Of a stretch of 64,000 bases of DNA, positions 1 through 14,632 are shown in pieces; the stretch's first letter is position 1; every line of letters starts with the position of its first letter. Origin of the DNA: Dasyornis broadbenti. Its lineage: Eukaryota; Chordata; Aves; Passeriformes; Dasyornithidae. The notes below the pieces were generated by a model, which saw nothing but the letters and a program-made list of their open reading frames with translations, searched no databases and was not told the origin of the DNA. The stretch lies in the NCBI GenBank assembly GCA_013397935.1, contig VZRN01003447.1, forward strand, positions 389,964 through 453,963, in the 5' to 3' direction. A program made the position numbers and the translations under genes.

Positions 1-3000
1 ACTGCAGAACTTTCACCAAAGGCATAATTTTAAACCATAACCCACTCAAGGGAAAACCTCTAGTCACACTGTCTGAATCATTAGGAGTGATTTGCAAGAT
101 TTTCACACCATTTATCCCTGAAGGCATAATTGCATTAGCTTCATATCTTAAGTTCATGCTATTAAAGAAGAAAAAAAATAATCCTGATAACTGCATTTAA
201 AAAAGAATTAACTAATGAATGAGCAGTCCACCTAATTTCTCAGTTGTTCCCAGTCTCGTTTCATCAGAGGTTTTTCTTCCTTTTAGTTGTCAACTAACCA
301 TCAGTTGAACTGGATTACCATTAACATCCAGCATGGAAAGTTATCTGTACAGCTGGGATTTAACCTTACCTGAAACCGGCATATTATTAACTGTATCACA
401 CAGCACCTGGAAGTCCTAACTATGGAGCACGACTTTATCCTGCTGTCTGATGTAGAGCACTGGAAACGCAGATTTGCTGATCTAAACTGGGCCAAGACAA
501 GTCCATCCCCTGTTCAGGATGAGGTTCTTCCCCAGCTTTATACTGCTTGGATCCAAGCATGTGAAATCAGGGAAATACCAACAGTATCCCTACTCTACTG
601 AAAACTCTGAGATAATGGTACACATGGGAGAGAAGCATCAAAGATAGAAGACACCTAAAAAACACTGCCCCTCTGGAAATAAACACCCAGTCAACGTAGC
701 GAGCACTTTGTCTTGGACAACTCAGCCAAATTACTGCAATATTTGCTGTTCCATTCACCTAATGTGAAGTGTAGGAAGTGCTGCAAATGCCCACACACTC
801 ATACTCATTTTATTGAATATAAAACATTTCAATTGGCCCTAGCAGACAAATTTTATAGACAAGGACAAACAGAAATATTACTTCCCTCTTCTATATTGGG
901 TTTTTAGATAAATCAGGTTTCTGAATCCAATTATCAGCTATTCTAATAACCAGAGACATTTTTATGTGTTTATGCGCTTTTTCTATGTGAGTAAATTCAA
1001 TGTTAACCTTGCTGGATTGTAAGAATATTCACTCACAGATAAGGGAGAAGCTTTCATGTGGCTTGGATGCTCTAATTTGTCTCCGATAGAGAAATTCTTG
1101 TAAAATCAGTACCACCTGCATCAGGAGGCTTTCAAAAGACCAAAAGGGACATTACTGCTGGAGTCCACTGTATTAGTATAGCCATTTACCAAGCATTCAC
1201 ATCCATCACATTGTGGATGCATAAGCAATGAGAAAACACAGAAGTTAAGTGGGTTAAGGATTATGTGTTTAGGGCCTGTAATAATAAAAGCAACAATAAA
1301 ACAGTGAATTTGCATGTTTTTCAATTGACTTGCATCTATGTGTATACTAAATTTGTATGTGACCACCTGAGCAGACTGGACAGATAAAATCCACACTGAA
1401 ACATTTACTACCAAATTTTGTTGTTCAGTTGTTTTATTTAATTGATCATATTGCCAAGTAAGTGTGTTTTCTCTACGTATGCAAACCCCAGTGTTGCACT
1501 GACATTCATATTTGCTTGTGGGCAGGACAAGGAAGGTACAGGTTGCTGTAAAAAATATCTTTCACAGACAGTGCCAAGACAAACATTTATAATAACAGTT
1601 TTCTTTGCAAAACTGAGATTATTTTGCCCTCATGGTAGCTGAAGGGCAAACTGAAGGCCCTCAGTCTTAATTGGATTTTGAGTATTTGAAACTGACCCAC
1701 ATACAGCCTTATCTATAGGAAGGCATCCTCACCACAGCTAACAGCAGCTCGGCACTACATGCATCCACACTGTCAGAATGAGCACTTGAGGCTTGTTAGC
1801 TCTGGCAGCTGTTTTCAGAATCCAGAGAATTGCTCTGAGCTGGCTTAAGCTGATCTATCACTCCAACAGGAACTGGAGGCCTGTGCATTTTCACTGCCAA
1901 CGTGGGTGAATTGCTAGTAACAGTGGCACACCTTTTATATTTAAAAAATCGTAATGCAGCAAGGCTCAGGTGTGATGGAGAGACACACATGAAAGGGTCA
2001 AACAACTACACTTCCCAACAGAGACACAGCGTTGTTTTTCACTATTTCTCTCTCAGGCAGTGAACTAGAGGGAGCATTGGTAGGTTGGTGAGTTGAGGTG
2101 AGAGGAGTTAATTGATTTTCAAAATAGATCTCTCTCTAAAATAACTAAGCATCCTTGCATGGATTTTAATTGGTGCTGGAGCATAAGAATTCTTCGACCT
2201 TGCCTTGTTAGAACAGGAGTGTCTGTCTGTAAAATCTTTGCAGAGAAATTGAATACCAGGTATCAGGGAGGAACAGAAGTCAGTTGCCTTAATGTGAAAT
2301 TAAGCATTTAAATAACTGATAATATTGCCAGAAAAAGCAAGGAACTAGCTGAAATTCATAAAGGCATTTGAGAACTTCAATATGAACACACCCTGGTGCA
2401 ACAGTTTAAACTAACATTCAGTTATATGGCATGAAAAAAACCTTTCCAGCACACCACTGAAGAAACAGATTTTGTTTCCAAATGCTTATCCACTGGAATA
2501 CTTTAGGAATTCACTTTAAAAAATATCTGAAATATGATTAACCATCATCAACACTGAAGTAAGTCTATTTCTCTCATGACAACAGAGCTGGTACCTCCAA
2601 GGTGGTACAGATATTGTTAGTTCAAGATTCCTTTAATTTGCTTAAGAAAATATTTTTCTCGCAGAAAACTATGTGGCTTCCACAAGGAAAATTCACAAGC
2701 CTATCCCTGTTTTCTTGCAGGAAGATAGAAAGCAATATTGTAATTAATGTACAACTTTATATATAAATTATTTCATTTAAAGTAAACTTTGCAATTCTTC
2801 AGCACATATTTACACACAAACAAGCAAATACAGGATGCAACAACAACCACTATATGGTTAAAGTGAAAATCAAAGACAAGAATCTCAAAAAATTACTCCA
2901 AGTTTACAGTTCATAGCTGTAAAGGCTAAGAGGTAAGAACTACCTTGAAGAATTAGGTATCTTAAGATAACCACAATTATTCACAGTACAAGTAGAACAG

Positions 3001-3114
3001 TAGAAAGACTTTTCCAAAGAGAATTAAATGAAAAAGGAAGGAATACATTCATATTGTTACTTTAGTAGCAGCAAAAATAAGAAAGCCAAAGTCTAGCTAA
3101 TAGGAACATAGGAG

Positions 3115-3143
3115 AAAAAAAAAAAAAAAAAACCAAACCAAAA
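3115..3143. repeat. A-rich low-complexity tract
   Basis: A run of 18 A is followed by CCAAACCAAAAG. It is one of several tracts in the window made of A runs mixed with CCAAA-type units. Confidence 0.9.
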
Positions 3144-6100
3144 GCAAGTGACAAAAAGTCTAAAGAAATATAGATCGAAAGGGCAAACGATTCCAAAAAG
3201 AGACTAAACAGCCAATGAATGCTTTTTAACATTAGCATTCCTGTCCAACACACTTAACACATAACAAGCACAAAGAAAAATTAACAATCAGAATACGCTT
3301 ACATTGTCTTTAACTGATCAAGCATAAATGATGGACGAGATTTGGCAATACAGATCTTCTGGCAGACTGACATAGACTTGAAAACTACAGTGTCAGAAAT
3401 TATAAAACTGAGAAAATACAAAAAGGAAAAAAATAGAGAGCATTTGCTGTACAAGGGACAAATAAACATTCAGTCGTCTCATGCTTTTAAGAATATGGCA
3501 AATACAGAAGATACCAATGGAACTGAAGAAAGACTCAGAGTAGGCATTTCAGATGATGCTAGTATTGTCAGCCTCAACATCTAGCAAAATCCCATATTAT
3601 TCTCCACACCAGGGAGCAGGAGAAATAAAAATCAAGAGCAATTTCCTTCTACAACCTGTTTAGAAGCAAGTATGTTTCTGGGTCAGAAAGCACCACACAG
3701 ATTTTAAACCAAAAGCGTCAAGTGGCTGTTCTCATTTTATACAGCTAATGTAAAGTGACAAGCACCATTCATGAAAAATATGAGATTTTCAAAAAGCTTG
3801 TGATAGCAATTGTGCTGTCAAACAGTCCAGTTGTTTGTTATCCCAACTGGAATAAGGCCAGAATGTATCATATCCCTGTTATTGTTAACACTGGCCATGA
3901 TTGGGGTGCTACAGAATTAGCCCAGTGAACAACTGAAGAGTTTCACAGAAAAAAGGCACATTTGGGTGACTTTCATTTTATTCCCCAAGTGGAAGAAACA
4001 GAGCAAAGCATATTGGTCACTTTATTGACAGGGAAGTCAAAAAACATGCCTATTAATTATTTCAAACCAGCTCCACAGCAGATAGAGGAATATCATTACA
4101 TTTGTATCATCTTACTTTTAAGGAAGTAGACTATATGATGATGATTAAACTCGCCTACAATTCAAGCAATTCAAAGCAAGGTCAGAAAGAGGCTTTGAAA
4201 AACTACTAAAAGTTTAGGCAGGGGGATAAAAGAAGAAGCATGAATCAAAATTGATATTAAATACAAGATTTTTAATCAAGTTATTAGATCTGTTCTCCCT
4301 GCCCAAGACAAAGTCACAGAACTCCACAACTGTATTTGATAAAAGATGAACTTAACAACCTCATGGGAGGACTCCAGAATCCCTTGGATAGAAATAGTGT
4401 CAGATATCATAGGCTGAGCACATGAACATAAAATATTAAAGCCTGACAAGGAAGAAGTGAGACATGACATTAGCACATGCTTTAAGAATGTCAAGTGATA
4501 ACCTGAAGCATGAATGAATGGGCAAAGGAGAGCTCGAACAGTGACACAGAATGAAAGGTGCCTCTCCAGTTAACTGACAAAGAGAAAATTACAGGACCAT
4601 GTCACTGGAGGAACTGGGCCGGTCAGGAGACCCAACAAAGGTGAGAAAGTAGAAACAACTTGCATCCAAATCTTCAAAATATCTCAGATGAGGACACTGA
4701 CACACAGGCATCAGACAAATCAGAGTTACAATAAAAATAGTTGTTTACCTTACCACTGAACATCAATCTACTCACTGTAGTGGATCTAGGCTTCACTTTC
4801 GTGCTTCCCATTACTGAACATCAGATAGAGCAGTTAAACAGAACAAAGATTCTTCAGTAATCTTTGCCTCTGAATGCCAAAAATAACTGTCAATAAGTAT
4901 TAAGGGGCTGTTGGAGAAGGAGCCATCTACTATTTCTCTGTTGTAGTCAGAAGGCTGCTCCTGTCAAGTCTGGCACAGCATCACAGCTTTGCTTAGGTGA
5001 GAGAAACAGACCACATTTTGGGATGATTCACTGGCACCAGGCAACACAATGGAATTTTCAGTAAAAACATTTTAAAAGAGGAGACTTACAGAGTCAAGAG
5101 ATTTTGCAGTTAAGGACAGCAACCATTTGCAGATTTAATATGCAACACATTATAACAGAAACTTAAATCAGCCTCAATGTGTCCATTCCCTCAAACAAAT
5201 TATGGAGCCAAACTACTCTCAGACAACCAAAGCAGGTAACAGAACAGATCAGCTTTATAGACACATTCAGCAATTTCAAGTATTGGACTACTAAAGCATA
5301 ATTTTGCATAAGTAGGATTATATTATCTACTAAATTCCCAAGCCAGCAATTAACTGCAGGAGTGCTTACCCTCTTATTTTGTAAAGCAAGACAAATTGTT
5401 TGGCTGTGCAAATAGTGTGCCTTTAGAAGGGGCAAAAAGGCTTTCTGTGAGGCTCTGTTCTGTCAAAGTTCTGTAAGGAGTTTATATATTTTGGAGCTCA
5501 GGTTGTTACTGCACATGTTGTGCACAGCCCCAGTCTGTTTTCCCTTCATTCAAAGGAGCAAATACAGTCATGAATTTTGGCAGCACAAGTTACTCCACGG
5601 TGTTTTGCCAATACTCTTCTCTGATCTGTCCTGGTGGGTAGAGAACATGTGGAAGGGAACAGCCCGTATCAGAAGTGTCTGGAACCTGTCTGCAGAGAGT
5701 GCCAGCAGGGCTTCAGGCAGACACCATGTACTGTGCAGGGAGGAAGCTTGTCACATCCTATGAAAGGCAAGATAGGTTGCAACATTTCCTAGGTATTTGA
5801 GTTTTGTTTTCCCAAAGGAACTGCTGTTAAATATGTAGAATCTATTATAAACACAGTGCTAAGGCTTTTCCATAGTGCTGATGCCAGGAGAAAGAAAAAC
5901 ATGTAAACACTAGAAGTCAAGACACAAAAACAGGCCAATGCAAACATCACGTTTCCCATTTTCTACTTTTCCTATCGGCAACAGGAGTGACTTTTATTAT
6001 GTATTATCATAAATTATAATATTAACAGATTAATATTTCAGGATTCATTACTGATACCTTTTTTTTAAGTTCTTGAATTTCTTGTGCTGTTATTTTTAAT

Positions 6101-9100
6101 AGAGCTATGCATGAAGAAACTCTTCTGCCACAAAAAAAAAAAAAAATTAAGGATCTCTTTTTCTCTTCATCCAGAGGAACTCCAAACCATCTAAAAATTC
6201 TTATGACAATCTGGACAAGCATTCTCCCCCAATTTAACCAGTCACAGCCTCACTGGAAAGCCAAGATGCCATACTTCAAGTCCCAGCACAGGCTAAGTCA
6301 TACCAGGAATTAGTGGATCTCCTATAGACTAGGTGAGTGCACTAATTACCAGCTTCTCTGCTATTCTCAGGTGAGCTGCTCTCAATTATTCTACCGGAGT
6401 AACCTCATCTTGTATAACTAATTACACATTCACAGAGCTAACCAGGCTGTTTTTCTAAGCCCACTGGTTATGGGACTTATCTCAAGTTGTGAAAGATCCA
6501 GATTCAATTAGTATTTTAATTACTTACATAAAGCAGAACTGTTTTCACAAGAGAGACGGAAATGGTAACATCCCAAAAATTGCCTCAAGGTTAAGACATT
6601 CATATAGGACACAAGTGACAATTTCACGTTCTCAGCCTGAACTACATCCATAGGACTTAAATATGTGACATAGCGTGTGCGTGCTCTTCCAGGGTAGGTG
6701 CTCCCATCTGGATGCCAGAAACTTCCTCTGTTCAGATGTGATAACTTTTGATGTTGATAGACAATCCTAGATGTAGATATAACTATAAAAATATACCTAT
6801 AGATGTGCACACATGTGTATGTGTATGAACAGCAGCATTCCCTAAATTCTTTTTTTACTCTGAAGAACAAGAACATTCATCTAAATGGAAAAAATAGAAA
6901 CAACAAATACCCCAACAGAGTGCCTGATAATTTACATCAGGCACAAAGGCCTCGTCTACAGTGGATATTTTTCAGTTTGAATTATATAGGCCATGAAGAC
7001 CATTCTTTCCATAAGATAATGGAAGAGGAATCTGGAACTCCTATTCTGTTAGTTCCTTGGTTTCTCAATAAATACTTGGTGTGTGGAAATGTAAATTAAT
7101 TCATCTAAACCATAAGCATATATACAAAGTATGTGCATAAGTATGAAGTTAATATATGTACATCATGAATGGTGTTCTCAGCCTGTGAAAGTGTTACACT
7201 ACAAGGTTATTCACCATCTATACTCCACATATAGTACATGCATACAGTTCAAGGTACCCTACTCTTTCAATCCCTGACCACCTTAATAGATGAAATAACT
7301 AACTGAGCAGCTTTTCAGCCTGGGAATTTTCAAAACGTGAATCTGATACAATTTGCTGTTAGAATTTTGGGATTTTCCCTAGGAAAAATAAGAATCAAAT
7401 GTTTTGTTTCAAGAAGTTTGTACTTCAAAATATTGATATTCTAAACATCATATTTCATTGTTAATGTCTTATATGAATATTTCTGATGGCTTGAGTGTTC
7501 TGAGGACAAAAGCAATTATTGAAGCCTTGGCACATCCCTAGAGGATGGGAGCTGTATTTGGCAATTTGAGTAATTTCTCAAAGGGGAATTACTTTGGACA
7601 TCTTGTGTTGATTTAATTAGTTCTGTGGAGCTCAATATTTTGAGTCCAAGCCTTCTTTAAAAAAATTGCCATTCAATGGCATTTATAGCTGCCTCTGTTC
7701 CTAAGGAATCTATAAATGGAAGTGGCATTGGTACTCATGACTCATATACGTTGGCAGCACTGTGTGGGCACTTTAGCACAGTGTGTTCCCATCCCAAGAC
7801 TGATCTACCTGGTTGGAACCTGTTTTCACTTCAACTAATCTCCTTCTCTATAAAACTAATATTTGCATCCTGCCTCATAACAAAATAAAGAAATGACAGT
7901 TAAAAGGATTCAAATAACACAGATTTTATATAGAGAGATTATTAGTATGTTATCTTTACTGAAGCTCTGTACACACATAATAATAAAGAACATTTCCCTT
8001 ACTCCAAGCCCATTAAGTTTTATGAATTATCTGGTGTGGTCTTGACTTTGCTGGATTGATAGCCATAATACAAATTCAGAAACTACTTGTCTGATTCTTT
8101 CAACAGCTCAAAGTGTTACCCATTCCTCTAACAGTATTTTCAAGCATTATTTTATTAAATAAAACATAACATAATGTAGAATTTTATGTTCTCCTTTTAA
8201 ATTTCATGTCTGGTTCTCCACTTCACTCTCTTTTTTCTAATAACACATCAAGCAAATGCTTCATCAGTATTTTTGTTATTCTGCATTATCTGTCCCATAT
8301 TCATAGTAAGTAATCCTGGACAAGTGAGACTCATTCAAAATTCCTAAGGGAAGACAGCTATTTTGGATTGCTTTTATCTGGTGTGCATTTTTAATTATTT
8401 GCCTGAGTAGTTCCTCATTCTGCAGTTGAAGCTACAGGTGTCCATATTTACCCCAGAATAAGAAAGAAACAACCATCATTATTTGGGTTCCTGACATATT
8501 GAAACTGTGGTAAACAGTTCTCAGACTTTTATCAGGTCCCTCCTTCCTCTCAAGTCCTCTCAGAAATCACAGAGTAATTCCCATTCCTGCCTCAGTTTCT
8601 CTGTTGCCACAGATTTGTTGTCGTTTGCAATCAAATTAGTTCTGCACATTTCACTCCTACATGCCTGTGGAGGACCACAAGGAAAACAGTTTTACTGGAA
8701 CATCAGCAGCACCTTTGCAAAAGACTCTTTGGGGGAGGGAGCTGGGCAGACCTCTGCAAGGAAAACCCTCAAATACAGCCTGCCAATTAAAACATCTACT
8801 GCCTGGCACACCGACGCAGACAAGTGGGCGAGTACAGAGGAGAGATATGAGACTGACTATTGAACAAAATGAGCAGACACCACCCACCTTGAAGAGCCTG
8901 GATTGCGGTGAGTGATGAACAGGGTCTCCACACTGTGGCCACTTCGGGTTAAAGAATTATGACATGCTCAAAATCAAAAGTAATCTAATTAATCAAAATT
9001 TGCTAAGTGAAAAATAAATTGGAAAGACTAACCCAAAATACAAGAAATAAATCAGTGTTTTTCTACAGTGCAGAAAAAGCCTACAAGAAGAGTGGAAAGA

Positions 9101-9487
9101 ACACAAACCCACATTGTGCTATTGAAGGCTGCTGAGATGTGATTCTAAGGGGAAAAAAATATATTCTTTGCAGAAGATATTCCTTCCTCTTTTGCTAACA
9201 ATTTTTACTGTCTCTTTTCCCAGTAAAGGCGATCCAGGTATTCACAGGGATTACTTTGATGCTAACTAAAAAAACAGGTGTGGGAATCTTCCCTACCTTT
9301 CGTACTACCGCATTCTGGATTTTTCTCTTTTTTCCTCTCCATTATAATTGTAGTCAACAAATGAACTGGAACACATGTAATTTGCAATGATTTTAAAATA
9401 ATCAACCTTCCATCTTTATCCAGATACCTGCAAACAAGTTAACACAGTCAAATTCAACAAGAAATACAGATAATTACAAAGAAAGGC

Positions 9488-9541
9488 AGAAAAAAACCAA
9501 ACAAAAACCCTAAAGAAATGCTAACAAATGCAAAAAAAAAA
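9488..9541. repeat. A/C-rich low-complexity tract
   Basis: A-runs are interspersed with CCAAAC and ACCC, and the tract ends in a run of 10 A. No target duplication or element body is visible beside it. Confidence 0.8.
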
Positions 9542-12500
9542 GTCACTTCTCACCAATCAGAGTAAACTGAAAAAGAGAGAGGTTGTGGCTTAATTGAGAA
9601 TATAGAGCTCTCAGGCACATGGGTCTCTAGAAAAATAAGAGATCTCCTACTCAGTGATGTTCCAACTGTTTCAGGAAAGCAAGCTGATATTCATTTCAGG
9701 CTCTGAACATCCAGACCCATCTTCAAGTTCAAGGGAGCAAAACCAGTGACACTGAAGTTCACTGTGAGTAAAAGCACCAAATCTCGTAGGCTGCTTGCTT
9801 TGTTCACTTTCACAGAGTCATGACGCGTGCAAGGCACCAGCTTTGGTTCTCAGGGTAAGCTGTTGAGACAGATAAGCTGCCTGGAGACAGGCTAAATGAT
9901 ATATCCAGAACACACCGGGTGTCAAGGACTGCCAAAGGCATTTGATCCTGCTGCTTAGTAATTCTCCAGCCTTTCCAGCAACCCTGTATCCTCTTATCCT
10001 AACGGTTGCTAAATGACAGTCTCCCATATTCCTGTCTGTGTTCATCAGATCCACAGAAGGACTGTATGAAGAAACAATCAATAAGTATTTGTGCCAAAAA
10101 GGAAGAGTGGCCATTAACTAGCACCTCTTTTAAATAGAGGGAAAATAGGTTTTTAGTGTCAGGGTGTTTGAAACACCTTGTGCTTTCATTATTGACTTGC
10201 AGATATGGTCTGCTATCTGCTGACCAACTGCAAAAAAATTGCCTTTGCTCTCATACACGCTCCAGCTTCCAAAGACCACTTATCTCACGTCTTTTGTTAC
10301 ACTGAAGACTTTTGGCAAGAGGCTGAATTGGAGCAGATGGGGTGAGGGGAAGAGGAAAGGAAGGCAAGAAATATCTTTACGCCCCAGACTAAACTGCGAT
10401 AAAGATTTCCATCCACGGTACAACAATATTTGCGTCAAGAAAGCAGTTTTTTCAACTGCTTAGGGAAAAAATTATCAGCTACTTTCTGATAATGCATTCT
10501 CCTAATGACATTGGTGAGTCAGAAATGGCACGTGCCATAGAGACATCAAATGCTTGAAGAGGTTCTGTTAAGGGGTGTGCTCTAATTTTTAGCATTTCTC
10601 TACAACTGACAATCAAAAATAAACACTCAGGAGGAAGTCTCCTCCAGCTCTACAGATTAGTCTGGGTAAAACTAGGCTGTTTCTATGGGCAGGACTCTAT
10701 AGACTTTTCCTCAGAAAGCCCAAATTCAACTTGCTGCTCTGCCACAGACTCCTTTGTAAACCATCATGAAGTCACTTGCATATGCTTATGGGGGCCAATT
10801 CCAACATCCTTCTTTCCACAGATCTTAATGAAACAAGTCACTGAAAGTATTTGTAAATTAAAAGAAAATGAACTGCAGCCCTAGTGGTTCACCCAAAGAG
10901 AGCTTACAGGTGGCACCACTGTAAACAGCCTCTGTTCTTGGCAGAGAGGAACTGAAGCAATCAGTCTCAAGTTCTGCTATGCAACCACTGTGAGAGTAAC
11001 ACCTCCGGCAACATCTAAAAGTATTTTGGGATATGAGACAACACTAAGATATCTTTTTCAGTATCAGCCCTCTTGCATTTCTTGTGAAGAGATTTGTCAG
11101 AGTTTAAGCAATGGGATCACAGAGCAAATGGTATCTGCTCAGACCCTTTACCATGTTCATCTCACCACCTTAAAGACTAGGAAAGTTAAAGGTTTTGATG
11201 TAACTGCTACTTTAGCTTTTGTGCATATTACATATTTTATTCAGCCAAATGAACCAATACATTGTTAGTACCCCTTCTCTTCAAAGGTGAAAAAAGCATA
11301 AAAAGCAGCGCATCAACAGGTCTGATATGATTCAAGGCAAAATGCAGCAGATACTGTAAAGAGCGCAGCATAACCATATTATCAACTTGTGTCCCATCTC
11401 CATGTTAAAAGCTTAATATAACACACCTTACAGCCCTGGGGACCCACTAGACTCCTTTTGTAAAGATAGGCTATTCGAGAGGGCTTTAAAGTGTCTCCAC
11501 TATGTACTACATAAGATGAAATATATGATTCATGAGTCATCTCTGCCATACCCCCACACTGATTTTTGGGGTTTGGTGGTTTTTGGGTTTTTTTCTTAAA
11601 TGTAATTCCTATATTATGCTTTTTCTTAGACAAAATAGATGAACAAAATAGGGAAGGAAATGCTGACTGAAATATGGTGTATGTTAAAAGCATCAAGCAG
11701 GTCTGCTGCTGTTATAAGGCAGGGCTACAGCATTTTCTAGTATTAGGAATGATGCTTCCTCTGTGTGAGCTTATTTCAGCCCATTTTACCTTTAGCAAAC
11801 ACTGCCATGGGAAGATTCCCTCCAAACAGGCGTTTTTCTGCCACAGGACTTTTGCAGGTATGTTTGAATTGAAACAGTTCAGCTCATTTATGGTTTTTTT
11901 CCAGAATACTTTTATTTTCGTATCTATGCCATAGCGACCCTTTCTTCAAGCTGTAAAACAGCCCCATTTATCTCATAACTGTTTTTGCTAAAACATTCCA
12001 GTTTCTAATTGCATAATATATAAATGCACCTGAAAGAAATGAACATGGTCTTCAGAGCAGATAACAGTAACGTGTACTATGTTTAACCCTTCAAACATAT
12101 TGAAAGAGGATGAAGAAAACAACATACACTAATTAACTGAACACTCTAAATTCCATTTAATCAAGGAGGCACTTCCAAAAGAAGTGTTTGTGTAACTGTG
12201 TAATTAAATGCAGTATCAGACTACATAGTCACAAGTATTCAAAAAATCACAAGTTTGTCTTTTTAACCCCGACCTTTTTAAAGTTTTGGCTTAGAACAAT
12301 AAAATTACTTCCTTCTGGGGCCTTTTTGTAATTCAAATGGAATTTGACAACATTTTAAATTGTCTCTTTTTTATCTCTGAGTTCATGTGAAGGTAATCTC
12401 ACTGCAGTTTGAAAGCAGGGGCAGAATACCTCAAGTTTTGTTGGCATCATTTAAATTGGGGACAATTTTCCCAACTACTATTTTTGTAAGGTGAATTCTT

Positions 12501-12886
12501 CCAGAATAAGTTGAAGGCTGTGACTCCTACTTACCTGGACTATGGGAGGGGCCAGGTTCTCACTTCGTGCTTGCTCTGCACCAAGTGCTTCTCCATCCAA
12601 GTGCTTTTGATAAACATTTCTCTATGTCTCTGCCTCCTTCCACTGTAGGCCAAAACAAACTATTAAAACCTATCTATGCATGCAGGAGCAGAATTGTTGT
12701 TTTCTGGTGAGACCTGCTGTAAAACCCTCTCTGCCTGTGCTCCCTGAGCACTGCCAGGAGCTCTCACAGAGATGTGGCTATGGCATGCACAAGCTCTCTT
12801 TACACACTACAAGTTACATCTGCTCAGGGCAGATCTGCTGAAGACTTCATTCTCACTAAGACTCTCAGTGTTGCTTTATCGCTTTA

Positions 12887-12902
12887 TCATTTAATTAAAT
12901 GA
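12887..12902. repeat. 16-bp AT-rich perfect palindrome
   Basis: TCATTTAATTAAATGA reads the same on both strands. Its centre TTAATTAA contains overlapping TAAT/ATTA homeodomain-type cores. It follows a short direct repeat, GCTTTATC twice, at 12873-12888. In AT-rich DNA one palindrome of this size per window is expected by chance. Confidence 0.85.
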
Positions 12903-13819
12903 CCAGTAATTGGATTTTGTAGACAACACTGAACAAAAATTACAATGAAAGGCCAGAATTAAAAGACACTGAAGATGTATTTCACAAACTGGGAGTCTGG
13001 CAATGAAAGTCTACCAACTCTTTCATACTACAGCAGAGTTCCGTGAAGAAATATGTTACAAATGGATTTTGGCTGCCTGCCGAAGCCTCAGTCATTCTGA
13101 CATATGTACAGCGAGACAACTGCTGACTCAATGTCAACACAACACATCCGTGGTCTTCCAAGTTACTCCTAAATAACAAGATTATTGGCCAGGCAGTTCA
13201 TTTTATGTACTAAAAGGAAGGCAAAGAGATATATAGGGTAAGTAAGCTCAGGCCAACAGAGGCCCTTCAAGAGAAGGGTTCATTGGGGAAGCTCTCAGTA
13301 GCATGAAACATCTCATCTTTTCTTCCAGTACTCTGCTCAACAAACTGAAGGATTTACTGAGCGTTCCCAAGAAATTGACATTACCCAGATGCTCTGCATT
13401 GGCTGTCACTCAGGAGGAGGACACAAGTTTTGCCTGTCTCTATGGCTGGGCATTTCAAACAACATCAAGATGTTTTAGGAGTTTCCCCTACCACAGGTGC
13501 TCTACACTTCACAGGATCTGGAAACACAATTAAGTAGTTAAATTCTCACCAGTTTACACACTTAAAAGGTACAAAACACACTAATTATGATGTTGCAAAA
13601 CTAATTTCTGGAATGATTTTTGATGCATATACTGAATTGAGGCTCCTTTTAATTCATATCTGGATTAGCAGCTACAACCTCAAGATAACACTTGAAGTTC
13701 CCAGAGCTTAAAATCCAGACAAAAAAATTCCATCTTTGTTTTGAGGAGATGCACTGATTATTCCCAAAGGTTTTGATGACACTTTCACCATTATGAAGAA
13801 TAAATGCTGCACTGCTTAA

Positions 13820-13824
13820 TATGG
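13820..13824 (+). repeat. Target site duplication TATGG, left copy
   Basis: TATGG directly precedes the LTR start and is repeated exactly at 14786-14790 after the LTR end. Confidence 0.9.
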
Positions 13825-13990
13825 TGTTGTGGTTTAGCTTGGCCCAGGTTTTTCTAGTGAGGGGGCCCACAAAGATGGCTCCTCAGTGAAGCTTCTCGAA
13901 GCCTTCACCATGTCCAGCTCTGAGGTGATGGACGTGCTGCTGGCCAAGCATGGGCCAATTAGAGATGTTAGTTACGCCTCTGTGAAAAAC

Positions 13991-14000
13991 ATATTTAAGA
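13991..14000 (+). promoter_or_regulatory. TATA-like box of the solo LTR
   Basis: ATATTTAAGA lies about 165 bp into the LTR. The same motif is kept in the minus-strand copy. It is the best candidate for the core promoter, but no transcription can be inferred from sequence alone. Confidence 0.45.
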
Positions 14001-14632
14001 AGAAATCAAAACAATGGGTGCACGCACCTTTCCTTAGCCAGAGGAGGAGGAGTAGGTGAGAGTATGTGAGGGAAAACAACATGGAGAGAGCAAGGTCAGT
14101 GGAGAAGGAGGGGGAGGGGGAGCTCCAGGTGCCGGAGCTCTGCAGCCTCTGCAGGCCGTGGTGAGGCCATGGTGAAGCAGGGGGTGCCCCTGCAGCCCAT
14201 GGGGCCCACGGGAAATGCTGAGATCCACTTGCCCATGCCGAGAGAGAGAGAGAGACTGACGTCCAGCAGAAGTCCGGAAAACACAAGAAGCCTTGCTCCC
14301 GAGATGGAAACGGCCCGGCTCGGAGGTCTGTACCCCGTGGAAGATGGACCCCACGCCGCAGCAGTTTTGGGGAGACTGCTTGCCTGTGTGGGGACCAGCG
14401 TCACTGCAGCAGTGTCGGGCGGGCTGCCGACAGTGAGACCCATGGCTACGCAGAGGAAAAGAGCCTCTCCCCAGGCAGGGGAAGAAGATCTGGGTGATGA
14501 ACTGACCTACCCCAACCCCCCATGCCTTGTTCCCTTGTGCAGCTGCTGGGAAGGAGGGAGGGGGGTAATTGGAGAAACGGTGGCCTTGAAGGATTTACTT
14601 TACTTCTCATTTACTCCTCTGACTCTGTTAGC

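Larger units (their letters stand above)
1..13819. other. Unannotated AT-rich non-coding DNA
   Basis: I see no gene, RNA gene or recognisable transposon in this stretch. Stops are frequent in all six frames; the longest ATG-started frames are about 118 codons (6520-6876 minus, 8507-8863 plus) and resemble no protein family I know. The stretch holds A-rich tracts (3115-3143, 9488-9541), a T/G-rich tract (11561-11595), a pair of small hairpins (10441-10493) and a 16-bp AT-rich palindrome (12887-12902). There is no CpG-rich promoter-like block. It may be intronic or intergenic. Confidence 0.7.

Noticed and set aside
4131..4210. Repeated ATGATGATGATT resembling a box C of a C/D snoRNA.
   Set aside because: No box D (CTGA) at a suitable distance and no terminal stem.
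8613..8907. Exon-like interval with a strong acceptor (pyrimidine tract and CAG at 8610-8612) and a consensus GTGAGT donor at 8908.
   Set aside because: All three plus-strand frames contain a stop inside the interval (at about 8637, 8790 and 8861), so it cannot be an internal coding exon. A non-coding exon cannot be shown from sequence alone.
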